Shown: piece by piece, positions 43,200-51,818 of the stretch | How the letters are laid out: each line of letters opens with the position of its first letter | How positions within the stretch are numbered: position 1 is the first letter of the stretch | Assembly: GCA_965204165.1 (NCBI GenBank) | Contig: OZ241969.1 | Coordinates: 4,926,823 to 4,990,822, forward strand | Length of the DNA: 64,000 nt | Reading direction: 5' to 3' | DNA from: VYFG01 sp965204165 | GTDB lineage: Bacteria; Pseudomonadota; Gammaproteobacteria; Arenicellales; Poriferihabitantaceae | The notes under the pieces: model-generated | What the model was told of the DNA's origin: nothing | The model's input: only the letters and a program-made list of their open reading frames with translations | Database searches by the model: none | Translations under genes and position numbers: made by a program

Positions 43200-44948
43200 T
43201 CAGGCGGCGTGTTCCTCCGCCCGGGTGTTCGAAATGGCGCGGAAGTATGCCGCAACCAGTGTGGACTCGTAAACGACACCGATGAAGTATCCGCCCCGAT
43301 CCACCACGGGAATGCTCTGGGCGCCGGACTCCTGGACCATTTCCAGCGCGTCCCATACCGCTTGGTCGGGCCGGATCTGCAGGTGGCCTGCGTCCGCGTG
43401 GGCACCGGCGGCTTCGACGGCCGGATCGGCGTCCTTTTCAATCCTGAGGAGATCGAACAGGTGCAGCCTGCCGAGGTAGCGGGAAAGCTCGTCCAGCACA
43501 TGGCACTCCTGGTGTCCGGCAGCAATCATGCCGTCCCGGGCATCCGCGAGGGACTGGTCCGACTTCACGGTGACCGCGTCGTCGGTGACATGGTCGGCAA
43601 CGGTGGTCCGCTGCAGCATCAGCCTGTCCCGTCCCAGGGAGAGGTCAAAGCCGGCCCGGGCAAGCTGACGGTCGTACAGGGAGCGCCCGAACAGGTGGTA
43701 CGCGACCACGTTGGCGAACACGACGCTGATCATCACCGCGATGGTGAGTTCGTAGTTCCGGGTCAGTTCGAACACGATGAGCACGGCGGTCAGGGGGCCG
43801 CCGATCACCGCGCTGGCCACGGCGGCCATGCCGCACACGGCGTAGAGTGCCGGGTCGGATGCCATCTCGCCCAGGACCGCCCCGGAAGCATGCCCGAGCA
43901 GCGCGCCGGCCAGCACGCCGATCAGCAGCGACGGACTGAATACGCCGCCGGCGAACCCGAAGCCGATGCAAAGCGACGTGGCGAGCATCTTGGCAAGGAG
44001 AATCAGCCCCAGGTGCCAGGGAGCGGTTTCACCGCCGCCGATGATCCCGCTCAGCACGTCCTTGCCGAGACCGAGGACCTCCGGCACCCACTGCGCCATC
44101 AGGCCGACGCCGAGCCCGGCTACCGCGGGACGCAGCCAGGCCGGCAGCCGGCTCCTTTCTGCCAGGTCGGCGCTCGCCAGCAACAGGTGCATGAACGCCA
44201 CGGCCACCAGGGCACAGGCAAGGCCGGTGATCACGAACGCGAGGAATTCCGGCGCGAACACGGAGCGCTCGACATGCACCTCGAACAGGGGCGGACGGGC
44301 GAGCAGGTGGTGCTCGATGAAAAAGCCCGTGGACGAAGCCACGGTGATGGGCGCGAAGGCGCGCAGGGAATAGTGCCGCAGGATCACCTCGTGGGCAAAC
44401 AGGACCGCCGCGATCGGGGCGCTGAAGGCCGTGGAAATCGCCGCCGCCACGCCGCAGCCGATGCCCAGCACGGGATCGTAGCGGAAACCCCGGCCGAGGT
44501 TGGTGCCGAGGGCCGCGCCCATGTTGGCCAGCGGGCTGTAGTGGCCCACGGACGCACCGCTGCCGATGCCGATCACCGTGGCGACCGTATTGAGTACGCC
44601 GTCACGCCAGGGAATCCCCGTCTCCCGGGTCTGGACCCCGTAGATGATGTCCGCCACCCTGGCGGCCCGCCGGATGGACATGCCGCGCAGCATCAGCCCC
44701 ACGACCAGCCCCCCCGCCACCGGACAGAGCAACAGGACGACGTTGAGGGGTCCGCCGCTCCCGGCCGTGACCGCGGACAACCGGTCGCCGAACCAGAAGA
44801 TGGAGTCCACCACCACGATGGCGAGCACCGCCCCGGTGATGCCGACCAGCAGGCCGAACGCCAGGATGGACACCACGCGCAGGAACAACTGGCGGGATTC
44901 GCCCAGGGAAACCGGGAGGCGGGGTCGCCGGCTTCCGGGGCCGCTCAT
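43200..44948 (-). CDS. ClC family chloride channel/transporter with C-terminal CBS pair
   Basis: The 582-residue protein has the ClC core, with the first selectivity motif GSGAS (129-133), then GHYSP (135-139) where canonical ClC proteins have G-[KR]-E-G-P, so the gating/proton glutamate is replaced by Tyr137. The second motif reads GFAGGVFSPSLLIG. C-terminal CBS domains follow (LMLQRTTVADHVTDDAVTV; WDALEMVQESGAQSIPVVDRGG). Lack of the glutamate suggests channel-like rather than exchanger behaviour. The start codon overlaps the ubiB stop (ATGA), so it is the last gene of the ubi operon. Confidence 0.88.
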   Translation of the reverse strand: MSGPGSRRPRLPVSLGESRQLFLRVVSILAFGLLVGITGAVLAIVVVDSIFWFGDRLSAVTAGSGGPLNVVLLLCPVAGGLVVGLMLRGMSIRRAARVADIIYGVQTRETGIPWRDGVLNTVATVIGIGSGASVGHYSPLANMGAALGTNLGRGFRYDPVLGIGCGVAAAISTAFSAPIAAVLFAHEVILRHYSLRAFAPITVASSTGFFIEHHLLARPPLFEVHVERSVFAPEFLAFVITGLACALVAVAFMHLLLASADLAERSRLPAWLRPAVAGLGVGLMAQWVPEVLGLGKDVLSGIIGGGETAPWHLGLILLAKMLATSLCIGFGFAGGVFSPSLLIGVLAGALLGHASGAVLGEMASDPALYAVCGMAAVASAVIGGPLTAVLIVFELTRNYELTIAVMISVVFANVVAYHLFGRSLYDRQLARAGFDLSLGRDRLMLQRTTVADHVTDDAVTVKSDQSLADARDGMIAAGHQECHVLDELSRYLGRLHLFDLLRIEKDADPAVEAAGAHADAGHLQIRPDQAVWDALEMVQESGAQSIPVVDRGGYFIGVVYESTLVAAYFRAISNTRAEEHAA

Positions 44949-46579
44949 TCCCTGCCGAACCAGTTCCAGGCGATCAGCGCCAGCCCGCCCAGCCCCAGGA
45001 TCCAGCTCGCCGGGGCGGTGTCCCAGGGTATCGCGGCCTGTGTCAGCACCAGTGCCAGCACGATCAGGCCGAGCCCCCCCACCAGGCGACGGGTCCGGCG
45101 CCCCGAGACCTCCATCTGCCGGCGCAGGGCGGCAATCTCCCGATCCTGTGTACGGATCACCAGTTCGTCGTTCTTCAGGCGATACAGCATCTGGTGCGCC
45201 AGCGTCGGCAGTTCCGGCGCCAGGGTGACCAGATTGGGCAGTTCCCGGCGGAGGGAGCGCAGCGCGGCCCGGGGGCCGATCTGCTCGCTCATCCAGCGCT
45301 CCAGAAACGGCTTGGCGGTATCCCACAGGTCCAGGTCGGCATAGAGCTGCCGGCCGAGACCCTCGATGTTCAGCAGGGTTTTCTGCAGCAGCACCAGTTG
45401 CGGCTGCACCGGCATCCGGAAACGGCGGGCGATGCGCAGCAGGTCCACCAGCAGGGTGCCGAAGGAGACCTGGCTGATCGGCTTGGCGAAGATGGGTTCG
45501 CAGACCGTACGGATGGCGGCCTCGAATTCCTCCACCCGGGTGTCCGGCGGCACCCAGCCGGCACGGATATGGGCATCCGCCACGGCATGGTAGTCGCGGT
45601 TGAAGAATCCGAGGAGGTTCTCCGCCAGGTAGCGCTTGTCCGCCTCGTTCAGGGTGCCCATGATGCCGAAATCGACGGCGCGGTACTGCCCGGACTCGGA
45701 GACGAAAATGTTGCCCGGATGCATGTCGGCGTGAAAGAACCCGTCGCGGAAGGCCTGGGTGAAGAAGATCTCGACGCCGTTGTGCGCCAGCGTCCTTAGG
45801 TCGATCCCGGCCGCCCTGATCGCGTCCAGATCCCGGATGGGAATCCCGTAGATCTTCTCCATGACCATCACGTTGCGGCGGCAATGGTCGAAAAAGACCT
45901 CCGGAACGTAGATGAGGTCGGAATCCCGGAAATTGCTCTTGAGCTGGCTGGCGTTGGCGGCCTCCCGCATCAGGTTCAACTCGTCATGGATGATCCGGTC
46001 GTAGTCGTCGACGATTTCCCTGGGCTTGAGCCGGGGCGCTTCCGACCAGTACGCCTCCGCCAGGTCCGCCAGGGTCCTCAGGAGGGTGAGATCCCGCTCG
46101 ATGACGGGCTCGATCCCCGGGCGGATCACCTTCACCACGACTTCCGTGCCGTCCAGGAGCCGGGCAAAGTGCACCTGGGCCACCGATGCCGACGCGGTGG
46201 ACTCGGTTTCGAAGCTGCTGAAATGATTTTCCAGGGCATCGCCGTAGGCTTCCTCGATAATCCGGCGCGCCTCGCTGCCCGGGAATGGCGGCACCTCGTC
46301 CTGCAGCTTCACCAGTTCACGGTGGATGTCGTCCGGCATCAGGTCCGGCCGGGTGGACAGCTGCTGTCCGAACTTGACGAACACGGGCCCCAGTTCCTGC
46401 AGGGCCGACCGGAGCCTCACCCCGCGCGGTTCGCCGTGGTGACTGCGCCACTGCCGCGGCACAAGCTTGAGGAGCATCGCCATGGGCCGCGCCAGGTGCA
46501 GCGCCAGGACGAACTCATCCAGGTTGTGGCGCAGCAGGACCCGGGCGATCCGGTACAGATGCCAGATATTCGGCAGCAC
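44945..46579 (-). CDS. ubiB: Ubiquinone biosynthesis protein UbiB (ADCK/ABC1 kinase-like)
   Basis: A 544-residue atypical kinase with the family KxGQ motif (Lys69-Phe-Gly71-Gln72), an Ala-rich loop (STASASVAQVHFA), and catalytic-loop motifs DGFFHADMHPGNIF and AVDFGIMG. The C-terminus has one or two spans (LGLIVLALVLTQ; WILGLGGLALIAWN). UbiB supports coenzyme Q synthesis and its membrane export. It follows ubiJ by 3 bp and starts at GTG. Confidence 0.93.
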   Translation of the reverse strand: MLPNIWHLYRIARVLLRHNLDEFVLALHLARPMAMLLKLVPRQWRSHHGEPRGVRLRSALQELGPVFVKFGQQLSTRPDLMPDDIHRELVKLQDEVPPFPGSEARRIIEEAYGDALENHFSSFETESTASASVAQVHFARLLDGTEVVVKVIRPGIEPVIERDLTLLRTLADLAEAYWSEAPRLKPREIVDDYDRIIHDELNLMREAANASQLKSNFRDSDLIYVPEVFFDHCRRNVMVMEKIYGIPIRDLDAIRAAGIDLRTLAHNGVEIFFTQAFRDGFFHADMHPGNIFVSESGQYRAVDFGIMGTLNEADKRYLAENLLGFFNRDYHAVADAHIRAGWVPPDTRVEEFEAAIRTVCEPIFAKPISQVSFGTLLVDLLRIARRFRMPVQPQLVLLQKTLLNIEGLGRQLYADLDLWDTAKPFLERWMSEQIGPRAALRSLRRELPNLVTLAPELPTLAHQMLYRLKNDELVIRTQDREIAALRRQMEVSGRRTRRLVGGLGLIVLALVLTQAAIPWDTAPASWILGLGGLALIAWNWFGRE

Positions 46580-46582
46580 GAC

Positions 46583-47218
46583 TCAGTCCCGCTGCTTTTG
46601 CGGCTTGCGCGACGCGGCCAAGCGGTCCAGCCTCCGCGCGACGCGGTCGGTGTCCGCGCGCAAGGCGGCCACTTCCTCCCCGAACCGGCGCAGGGCGTCG
46701 GCGCTGACGGCCAGCCGGCGCTCCTCGGCGAGGAAGTCGGCGAGATTTTCCCGCGAAAGTTCGGCGCTCTCTTCTGCCCAGCGCGCCGCACCCCGGATGG
46801 CGTTGCCGGTCCTGCGCGCGGGCAGGTCCCCGACCCGCCGGGCGATGAGTTCCTCCCAGTCGAAGTCGAACCGGGCGAGAATCTTCTGCAATGACTGCCC
46901 GGCTTCCGCGTCGCCCTGCATGGTGACCTGGCCGTCGGTCAGCACCCCGCTGGCCGGGCCCCGGCCCGCCAGCCTGAGGAACGCGGCCAGCGGACCGGTC
47001 AGCGTGACATCCGGGGCCGACTCCGTCTCCCCGGCCAGGGAGAACCCGTCGGGCTCCGGCACCAGGTACAGGACCATCGGGGGCAGCGTGATCTCGACGC
47101 AGAAGGTTTTCCCCCTGAGCCTGCCGAACTCCCGTGCGGTGTCGGGGTCCACGGACAACACCTCCCGGACCCCGCGATTGAGGTATTCAAGGAACAGCAG
47201 CCGGAAACCGGGGTTCAA
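46583..47218 (-). CDS. ubiJ: Ubiquinone biosynthesis accessory factor UbiJ (SCP2 domain)
   Basis: A 211-residue protein with an SCP2 lipid-binding fold (TLPPMVLYLVPEPDGFSLAGE; ADVTLTGPLAAFLRL-like strand) and a C-terminal helical coiled coil (LSRENLADFLAEERRLAVSADALRRFGEEVAALRADTDRVARRLDRL) that organises the Ubi metabolon. The TTG start overlaps the ubiE stop in TTGA. The ubiE-ubiJ-ubiB order is the standard proteobacterial arrangement. Confidence 0.9.
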   Translation of the reverse strand: MNPGFRLLFLEYLNRGVREVLSVDPDTAREFGRLRGKTFCVEITLPPMVLYLVPEPDGFSLAGETESAPDVTLTGPLAAFLRLAGRGPASGVLTDGQVTMQGDAEAGQSLQKILARFDFDWEELIARRVGDLPARRTGNAIRGAARWAEESAELSRENLADFLAEERRLAVSADALRRFGEEVAALRADTDRVARRLDRLAASRKPQKQRD

Positions 47219-48006
47219 TAGCGAAAGCCCACGTGGAGAGCGACGATCCCCCCGCTCAGGTTGTTCACCCGCACATGGTCCAGCCCGGCGTCCAGCATCA
47301 GCCCCTTCAGGGTCTCCTGGTCCGGGTGGCGGCGGATGGACTCCACCAGGTACCGGTAGCTGGTCTCGTCACCGGCCACCAGCCTGGCGATGCGCGGTAT
47401 GACCTGGAACGAATAGGTGTCGTAGATCCGATCCAGCACCGGCAGGAGGGGTTTCGAGAATTCGAGCACCAGCAGGCGTCCGCCGGGTTTCAGGACCCGG
47501 CACATGTCCGCCAGCGCCTTGTCCATCCGGGTGACGTTCCTCAGCCCGAAGGCGATGCAGACGCAGTGGAACTGCTCGTCTCCGAAGCAGAGGCTCTCGG
47601 CGTCCGTCAGGGCATAGGACGCATTGTCGACGATACCCGCATCCACCAGCCTGGCCCTGCCCTCATTCAGCATGGCGGCACTGAAATCCGTGACGACCAC
47701 CCTGCCCTGCCGTCCGACCCGGGCGGCAAACAGCCGGCTGAGATCCCCGCTGCCCGCCGCAACATCCAGGGCGCTGTCGCCGGGCCGGAGCCCGCTCTGG
47801 GATGCGGTGAACCGCTTCCACAGGCGGTGCGCGCCGAGGGACAGCAGGTCGTTCATCAGGTCATAGTTTCCCGCCACCGAGTGGAACAGCTCCCCCACCA
47901 GCTGCGCCTTACGGTCGACATCCACCTCGCGAAAACCGAAATGGGTCTTGCCGCCCTCCGCCTCGGAGGACGTCCCGGGACCCGGTTTGGCGTCGCTCTC
48001 AGGCAT
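47215..48006 (-). CDS. ubiE: Demethylmenaquinol/2-methoxy-6-polyprenyl-1,4-benzoquinol methylase UbiE
   Basis: The 263-residue class I SAM methyltransferase has SAM motif I LDVAAGSGDLSRLF, and the UbiE signatures YDLMNDLLSLGAHRLWKR and YRYLVESIRRHPDQETL. It performs the C-methylation in ubiquinone (and menaquinone where present) synthesis. It overlaps the upstream DUF971 gene by 8 bp and the downstream ubiJ by 4 bp. Confidence 0.94.
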   Translation of the reverse strand: MPESDAKPGPGTSSEAEGGKTHFGFREVDVDRKAQLVGELFHSVAGNYDLMNDLLSLGAHRLWKRFTASQSGLRPGDSALDVAAGSGDLSRLFAARVGRQGRVVVTDFSAAMLNEGRARLVDAGIVDNASYALTDAESLCFGDEQFHCVCIAFGLRNVTRMDKALADMCRVLKPGGRLLVLEFSKPLLPVLDRIYDTYSFQVIPRIARLVAGDETSYRYLVESIRRHPDQETLKGLMLDAGLDHVRVNNLSGGIVALHVGFRY

Positions 48007-48364
48007 CCAGCTTGCGCTTGTGCCCGGCCTGTTCCAGCTTCTCCAGGTACCTGGACCAGTTCAGCTCCTGGTTGACGCCGAGGGTGTACAGGGTTTCCCA
48101 GGAATAGATGCCGCTGTTGTGTCCATCATTGAAGCTTGGCTTGATGGCGTAGTTGCCCACCGGCTCGATGGCGTCGATATTGACGTTTTCCTTGCCCACC
48201 TGGAGCACTTCCTGCCCGATTCCGTGGCCCTGCACTTCCGCGGACGGCGAGTGCACGCGCAGGTATTCGCAGCTCATTTCGAAGCGGGCGCCGTCATCGA
48301 ACGATACGGTCAGTATGCGCGTCTTGCGGTTCAGGTTGATTTCGGTTGGCGTGGGCTTGCTCAT
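47999..48364 (-). CDS. DUF971 domain protein (gamma-butyrobetaine hydroxylase-like N-terminal domain)
   Basis: A 121-residue protein of the DUF971 family: PTEINLNRKTRILTVSFDDG, FEMSCEYLRVHSPSAEVQGHG, and GNYAIKPSFNDGHNSGIYSWETL, the usual positions. In many gammaproteobacteria this gene is upstream of ubiE, as here. Members may act in Fe-S protein handling, but the role is not established. It is the first gene of the DUF971-ubiE-ubiJ-ubiB-clc series. Confidence 0.88.
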   Translation of the reverse strand: MSKPTPTEINLNRKTRILTVSFDDGARFEMSCEYLRVHSPSAEVQGHGIGQEVLQVGKENVNIDAIEPVGNYAIKPSFNDGHNSGIYSWETLYTLGVNQELNWSRYLEKLEQAGHKRKLDA

Positions 48365-48452
48365 GGCAGGGTGAACGGGGCCTTGAGGGGGCTATTGTAA
48401 CTGCGAGGGGCCGGACTGCGGAAACCACCCGGAGGGGGTGGAGGAGTGCCGG

Positions 48453-49466
48453 TCAGCGTTCGTCCAGCCAGCGGGCGGCCGTTTCGGCGAAATAGGTCAG
48501 GATTCCATCGCAGCCGGCCCGCCGGAACGCCGTCAGGGTTTCCAGCACCACCTTGCGCTCGTCCAGCCACCCGTTGTCGCAGGCCGCCTTGAGCATGGCG
48601 TATTCACCGCTGACATGATAGGCGAAGGTGGGCATGCCGAAGGCCTGTTTCACCCGCCAGATGACGTCCAGGTACAGGGTGCCCGGCTTCACCATCACCA
48701 TGTCCGCCCCCTCGCTGATATCCATGGCCACTTCGCGCAGCGCCTCGTCACCGTTGGCGAAGTCCATCTGGTAGGTGTACTTGTCCCCGCCGGCGAGATT
48801 TTCCGCGGACCCCACGGCGTCACGGAACGGATTGTAGAAACTGGACGCGTACTTGGCGGTATAGGCCAGGATGCGCGTATGGATGTGGCCGGAGGATTCC
48901 AGGGCGTCCCGGATGGCGCCCACCCTGCCGTCCATCATGTCGGAGGGTGCAACCACATCCGCCCCGGCATCGGCATGGGACAGGGACTGTTTTACCAGGG
49001 CCTCCACCGTGGCATCGTTGACGACGTATCCGTCCGCGTCCACCAGGCCGTCCTGTCCATGGCTGGTATAGGGATCAAGCGCCACATCGGTGATGACCCC
49101 AAGGTCGGGCGTCGTGTCCTTGATGGTCCGGATGGTGCGCTGCACCAGGCCGTGGGCGTTCCAGGCCTCCTCGGCGCCCTCGGATTTCGCCGATGGCGGG
49201 GTGACCGGGAACAGGACGACCGCGGGGATGCCGAGATCCTGGAGCGTCCGGCACTTCCCGGCGGCCAGGTCCGGGCTCAACCGGAAGATGCCGGGCATCG
49301 AGGGAACCGCCTCGGTATGGTCGGTGCCCTCGCAGATGAAGAGCGGCTGCAGCAGGTCCGACGGGGACAGGGTGCTTTCCCGCATCAGCCGGCGGCTGAA
49401 CGCATCCCGCCGCATCCGGCGCGGCCGGGTCGCCGGAAAGTGTGCTGGCTGGGGGCGCTTCTCCAT
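48453..49466 (-). CDS. hemB: Delta-aminolevulinic acid dehydratase (porphobilinogen synthase)
   Basis: A 337-residue TIM-barrel enzyme with the two active-site lysines Lys205 (YTAKYASSFYNPFRDA) and Lys260 (MVMVKPGTLYLDVI). The loop DVALDPYTSHGQDG has Asp at positions where Zn enzymes have Cys, so this is the Mg-type. It condenses two aminolevulinates into porphobilinogen for heme. Start ATG 49466; the adenylate kinase gene ends 7 bp upstream, suggesting co-transcription. Confidence 0.94.
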   Translation of the reverse strand: MEKRPQPAHFPATRPRRMRRDAFSRRLMRESTLSPSDLLQPLFICEGTDHTEAVPSMPGIFRLSPDLAAGKCRTLQDLGIPAVVLFPVTPPSAKSEGAEEAWNAHGLVQRTIRTIKDTTPDLGVITDVALDPYTSHGQDGLVDADGYVVNDATVEALVKQSLSHADAGADVVAPSDMMDGRVGAIRDALESSGHIHTRILAYTAKYASSFYNPFRDAVGSAENLAGGDKYTYQMDFANGDEALREVAMDISEGADMVMVKPGTLYLDVIWRVKQAFGMPTFAYHVSGEYAMLKAACDNGWLDERKVVLETLTAFRRAGCDGILTYFAETAARWLDER

Positions 49467-49473
49467 GGGCCCG

Positions 49474-50082
49474 CTAACGCCTGCGGCCCGTTGCCTTGCC
49501 TGCCGGGGCCTTCCCGGTCCCGGTCTTCTTCGACACCTTTTTCGATGCCTTCTTCCTGGCACCGGCGCCTGCCGGCTTCCCTGGGGCCGCTTTACCGGCC
49601 GTCTTTTTCTTCGCTGGCGCCTTCCGGGGCGCCGGCTTCGCGGCTGCTTTCCCGGTCGTGACTTTCCTCGCCGGGGTTTTCTTGACCGTGGCCTTCCTGG
49701 CGGTAACCTTCCTTGCCGTGGTCTTTTTGGCCGCGGCTTTCTTGGCGGTAACCTTCTTTACCGTAACCTTCCTGGCCGAGGTTTTTTTGGCGGCGACCTT
49801 CCTGGTCGCGACCTTCTTGGCCGCAGCCTTCTTAGCGGCAACCTTCTTTACCGCGACCTTCTTGGCCGCGGCCTTCCTGACGGGAGTCTTCTTCTGAGCG
49901 GCCTTCTTCGTCACCTTTTTACCGGCCGCCGCCCTGGTTGCCGCCGGTTTTGCCGGCGCGGTCTTTTTCGCGCCGGACCCGCCGGACCCGGATGCTTGCG
50001 GGGCAACCTTTTTCGCTGCGGTCTTTTTTGTGGATTTCACGGCCGGCTTCCTCCGCCCGGGCGCGGCCTTCGGTTGTTTTTG
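49474..50082 (-). repeat. Low-complexity Lys/Ala-rich coding repeat (H1-like tail)
   Basis: This stretch codes for residues 250-451 with repeating GCC/AAG/ACC/GTC-type codons on the coding strand. It is built of short degenerate units of roughly five codons (K-K-V-x-A). Its complement has a long hydrophobic frame that is an artefact. Confidence 0.75.
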
Positions 50083-50829
50083 CGACACGATCCGGTTGAT
50101 CTGTCCCCCGGCAATCACGGTCTTGTCCTCTTCTGCGGAAGAATCCGCGGCGCTGAAGACCGCGCCGATTTCCAGGGGACGGATTTCCAGGTCAACGATG
50201 GCACAGACCTTGTCGTGAATTTCCTCCAGGGACCCGTTCGCAACCACCGTCCGGAGCTTGTGCTGGGCCCGGAAATAGGTGATCAGGGGCACGGTTTTGT
50301 TCTTGTGCTCGGCAACCCTCGTCTCCACCGCCTTCGGGGTGTCCTTCCTGCGGACCCCCAGCGGCGCGGCGCACTTGTCGCACACATCCTCCACGGCAGG
50401 GGGCGAGAAATACCGGTTGTAGATCTCCCCGCACACGGTGCAGACCTGGCGGCCCACGTTGCGCTTGACCAGAAGCCTGTCGTCCATCTCGGTGAAGATG
50501 GCGATCTGCAGGGGCCGGCCCAGCATGCCGAGGAGGTTGTCGAGGGACTGCGCCTGGGGGATATTGCGGGGATACCCGTCAATCACGAACCCCCGCTTGG
50601 TGTCCTTGCGCCTGAGCCTTTCCTCCAGCAATTCCCGGACCACGTCGTCGGACACCAGCTGGCCTTCCTCCAGCGCCATGCGGTCCTCCTCGGACAGGCG
50701 ATCGGGGATCCGGGCCTCCTCCCTGAGAAGGTCGCCGGTGGAGATATGGGAAATCCGGTACTTTCCGGCAAGCAGTTTTGCCTGTGCACTCTTGCCGGAC
50801 CCGGAGACACCGATCAGCGCAATACGCAT
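49474..50829 (-). CDS. Adenylate kinase-type NMP kinase fused to a histone-H1-like Lys/Ala-rich tail
   Basis: Residues 1-245 form an NMP kinase: P-loop GVSGSGKS (7-14), NMP-binding THISTGD-like segment (STGDLL 30-35), FVIDGYPR (81-88) and a zinc LID with C130-x2-C133 and C150-x2-C153. Residues ~250-451 are almost entirely Lys, Ala, Thr, Val, Arg and Pro in KKAA/KKVT units, like AlgP/H1-type bacterial nucleoid proteins. The kinase makes ADP from AMP and ATP; the tail would bind DNA or RNA. The LID sequence and P-loop differ a little from canonical Adk (GVSGSGKSA instead of GAPGAGKGT), so another NMP specificity is possible. Frame is continuous and codon use is unbroken across the junction. Confidence 0.85.
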   Translation of the reverse strand: MRIALIGVSGSGKSAQAKLLAGKYRISHISTGDLLREEARIPDRLSEEDRMALEEGQLVSDDVVRELLEERLRRKDTKRGFVIDGYPRNIPQAQSLDNLLGMLGRPLQIAIFTEMDDRLLVKRNVGRQVCTVCGEIYNRYFSPPAVEDVCDKCAAPLGVRRKDTPKAVETRVAEHKNKTVPLITYFRAQHKLRTVVANGSLEEIHDKVCAIVDLEIRPLEIGAVFSAADSSAEEDKTVIAGGQINRIVSQKQPKAAPGRRKPAVKSTKKTAAKKVAPQASGSGGSGAKKTAPAKPAATRAAAGKKVTKKAAQKKTPVRKAAAKKVAVKKVAAKKAAAKKVATRKVAAKKTSARKVTVKKVTAKKAAAKKTTARKVTARKATVKKTPARKVTTGKAAAKPAPRKAPAKKKTAGKAAPGKPAGAGARKKASKKVSKKTGTGKAPAGKATGRRR

Positions 50830-50975
50830 GGCGAAAGATTCTGTACGGCCTGCGGGCAGGAGATTTTGGGGGCCGCCAGACTACTCTTTGTGGGGCATCA
50901 GGTCAACCGTCAGTCTGCCGTCAGTCTGCCGTCCACGGCAAGGGCCGGCAACCGGGGGCTGGGGTGCGCCGGGCC

Positions 50976-51818
50976 TCAGGTCGCCCGGGAATCCGGCTCC
51001 TCGATGCCCTCGGCGGGGGCACGCCAGTCGAACTCCGGATCGCCGCAAGCGAGAAACCAGGGATTGAGAATGTCCGGCTTGTTGTAGACCAGGGGGGTTC
51101 CGTCCAGCCGGACGACGCACCCCCCGGCGGCCTCCAGCACGCAATGCGCCGCGGCCGTGTCCCATTCCGACGTCGGCCCCAGGCGGGGATAGATGTCGGC
51201 CCTGCCCTCCGCCACCAGGCAGATCTTGAGGGAACTGCCCATGCTGGCCAGGGTCACCGGACCGGCCAGCCGCTCCAGGTTTTCCCGGTAGCTGCCGACC
51301 GCTCCGCCGGCATGGGACCGGCTCGCCACCATGACGGTTTCCGCGGGGTCCCGCCTGCGCACGGCGACCGGTGTCTGCGTCCCGTCCGCGCCGATGCGAA
51401 AGGCACCGCTCTCCAGGGTGGCGAAATGGGTCACGCCGAGCACCGGCGAATGCACCACCCCGAGCACGGGCCTGCGGTCCGTGATCAGGGCGATGTTGAC
51501 CGTGAACTCGCCGTTGCGGCGGATGAATTCCCGGGTGCCGTCCAGGGGATCCACCATCCAGAAACGGTCCCAGCGGTGGCGGTTCTCGAAGGCGGACCGG
51601 TCCGACTCCTCGGACAGGAGCGGTATGTCCGGCGCGAGGCGCCCGAGCCCCGCCTCGATGCACTGGTGGGCACGGCGGTCCGCAAGGGTCAGCGGGGAGC
51701 CGTCGCCCTTGGTTTCCACGCCGAAGTCGTGGCGTTCGTACACCTCCACGATGGCTTCGCCGGCCTCTACCGCCAGGGCGACGACATCCCGGATATCGAT
51801 CAGGGACATGGCATTCAT
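50976..51818 (-). CDS. cysQ: 3'(2'),5'-bisphosphate nucleotidase CysQ
   Basis: A 280-residue inositol-monophosphatase-fold enzyme with the metal motifs LLSEES, WMVDPLDGTREFI and, near the C-terminus, WDTAAAHCVLEAAGG. It removes phosphate from PAP/PAPS, protecting sulfate assimilation. The start ATG at 51818 overlaps the nudE stop (ATGA); an upstream frame extension lacks similarity. In gammaproteobacteria cysQ, nudE and yrfG commonly lie together. Confidence 0.9.
   Translation of the reverse strand: MNAMSLIDIRDVVALAVEAGEAIVEVYERHDFGVETKGDGSPLTLADRRAHQCIEAGLGRLAPDIPLLSEESDRSAFENRHRWDRFWMVDPLDGTREFIRRNGEFTVNIALITDRRPVLGVVHSPVLGVTHFATLESGAFRIGADGTQTPVAVRRRDPAETVMVASRSHAGGAVGSYRENLERLAGPVTLASMGSSLKICLVAEGRADIYPRLGPTSEWDTAAAHCVLEAAGGCVVRLDGTPLVYNKPDILNPWFLACGDPEFDWRAPAEGIEEPDSRAT

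Noticed and set aside
44949..45884. N-terminal extension of the ClC reading frame
   Set aside because: It is an alternate frame within ubiB; the ClC sequence begins at the ATG overlapping the ubiB stop.
49496..49897. Plus-strand open frame of 133 hydrophobic residues (Phe/Ala/Val rich)
   Set aside because: It is the complement of the Lys/Ala-rich tail of the adenylate kinase fusion; AAG/GCC codons read backwards as Phe/Leu/Gly codons.
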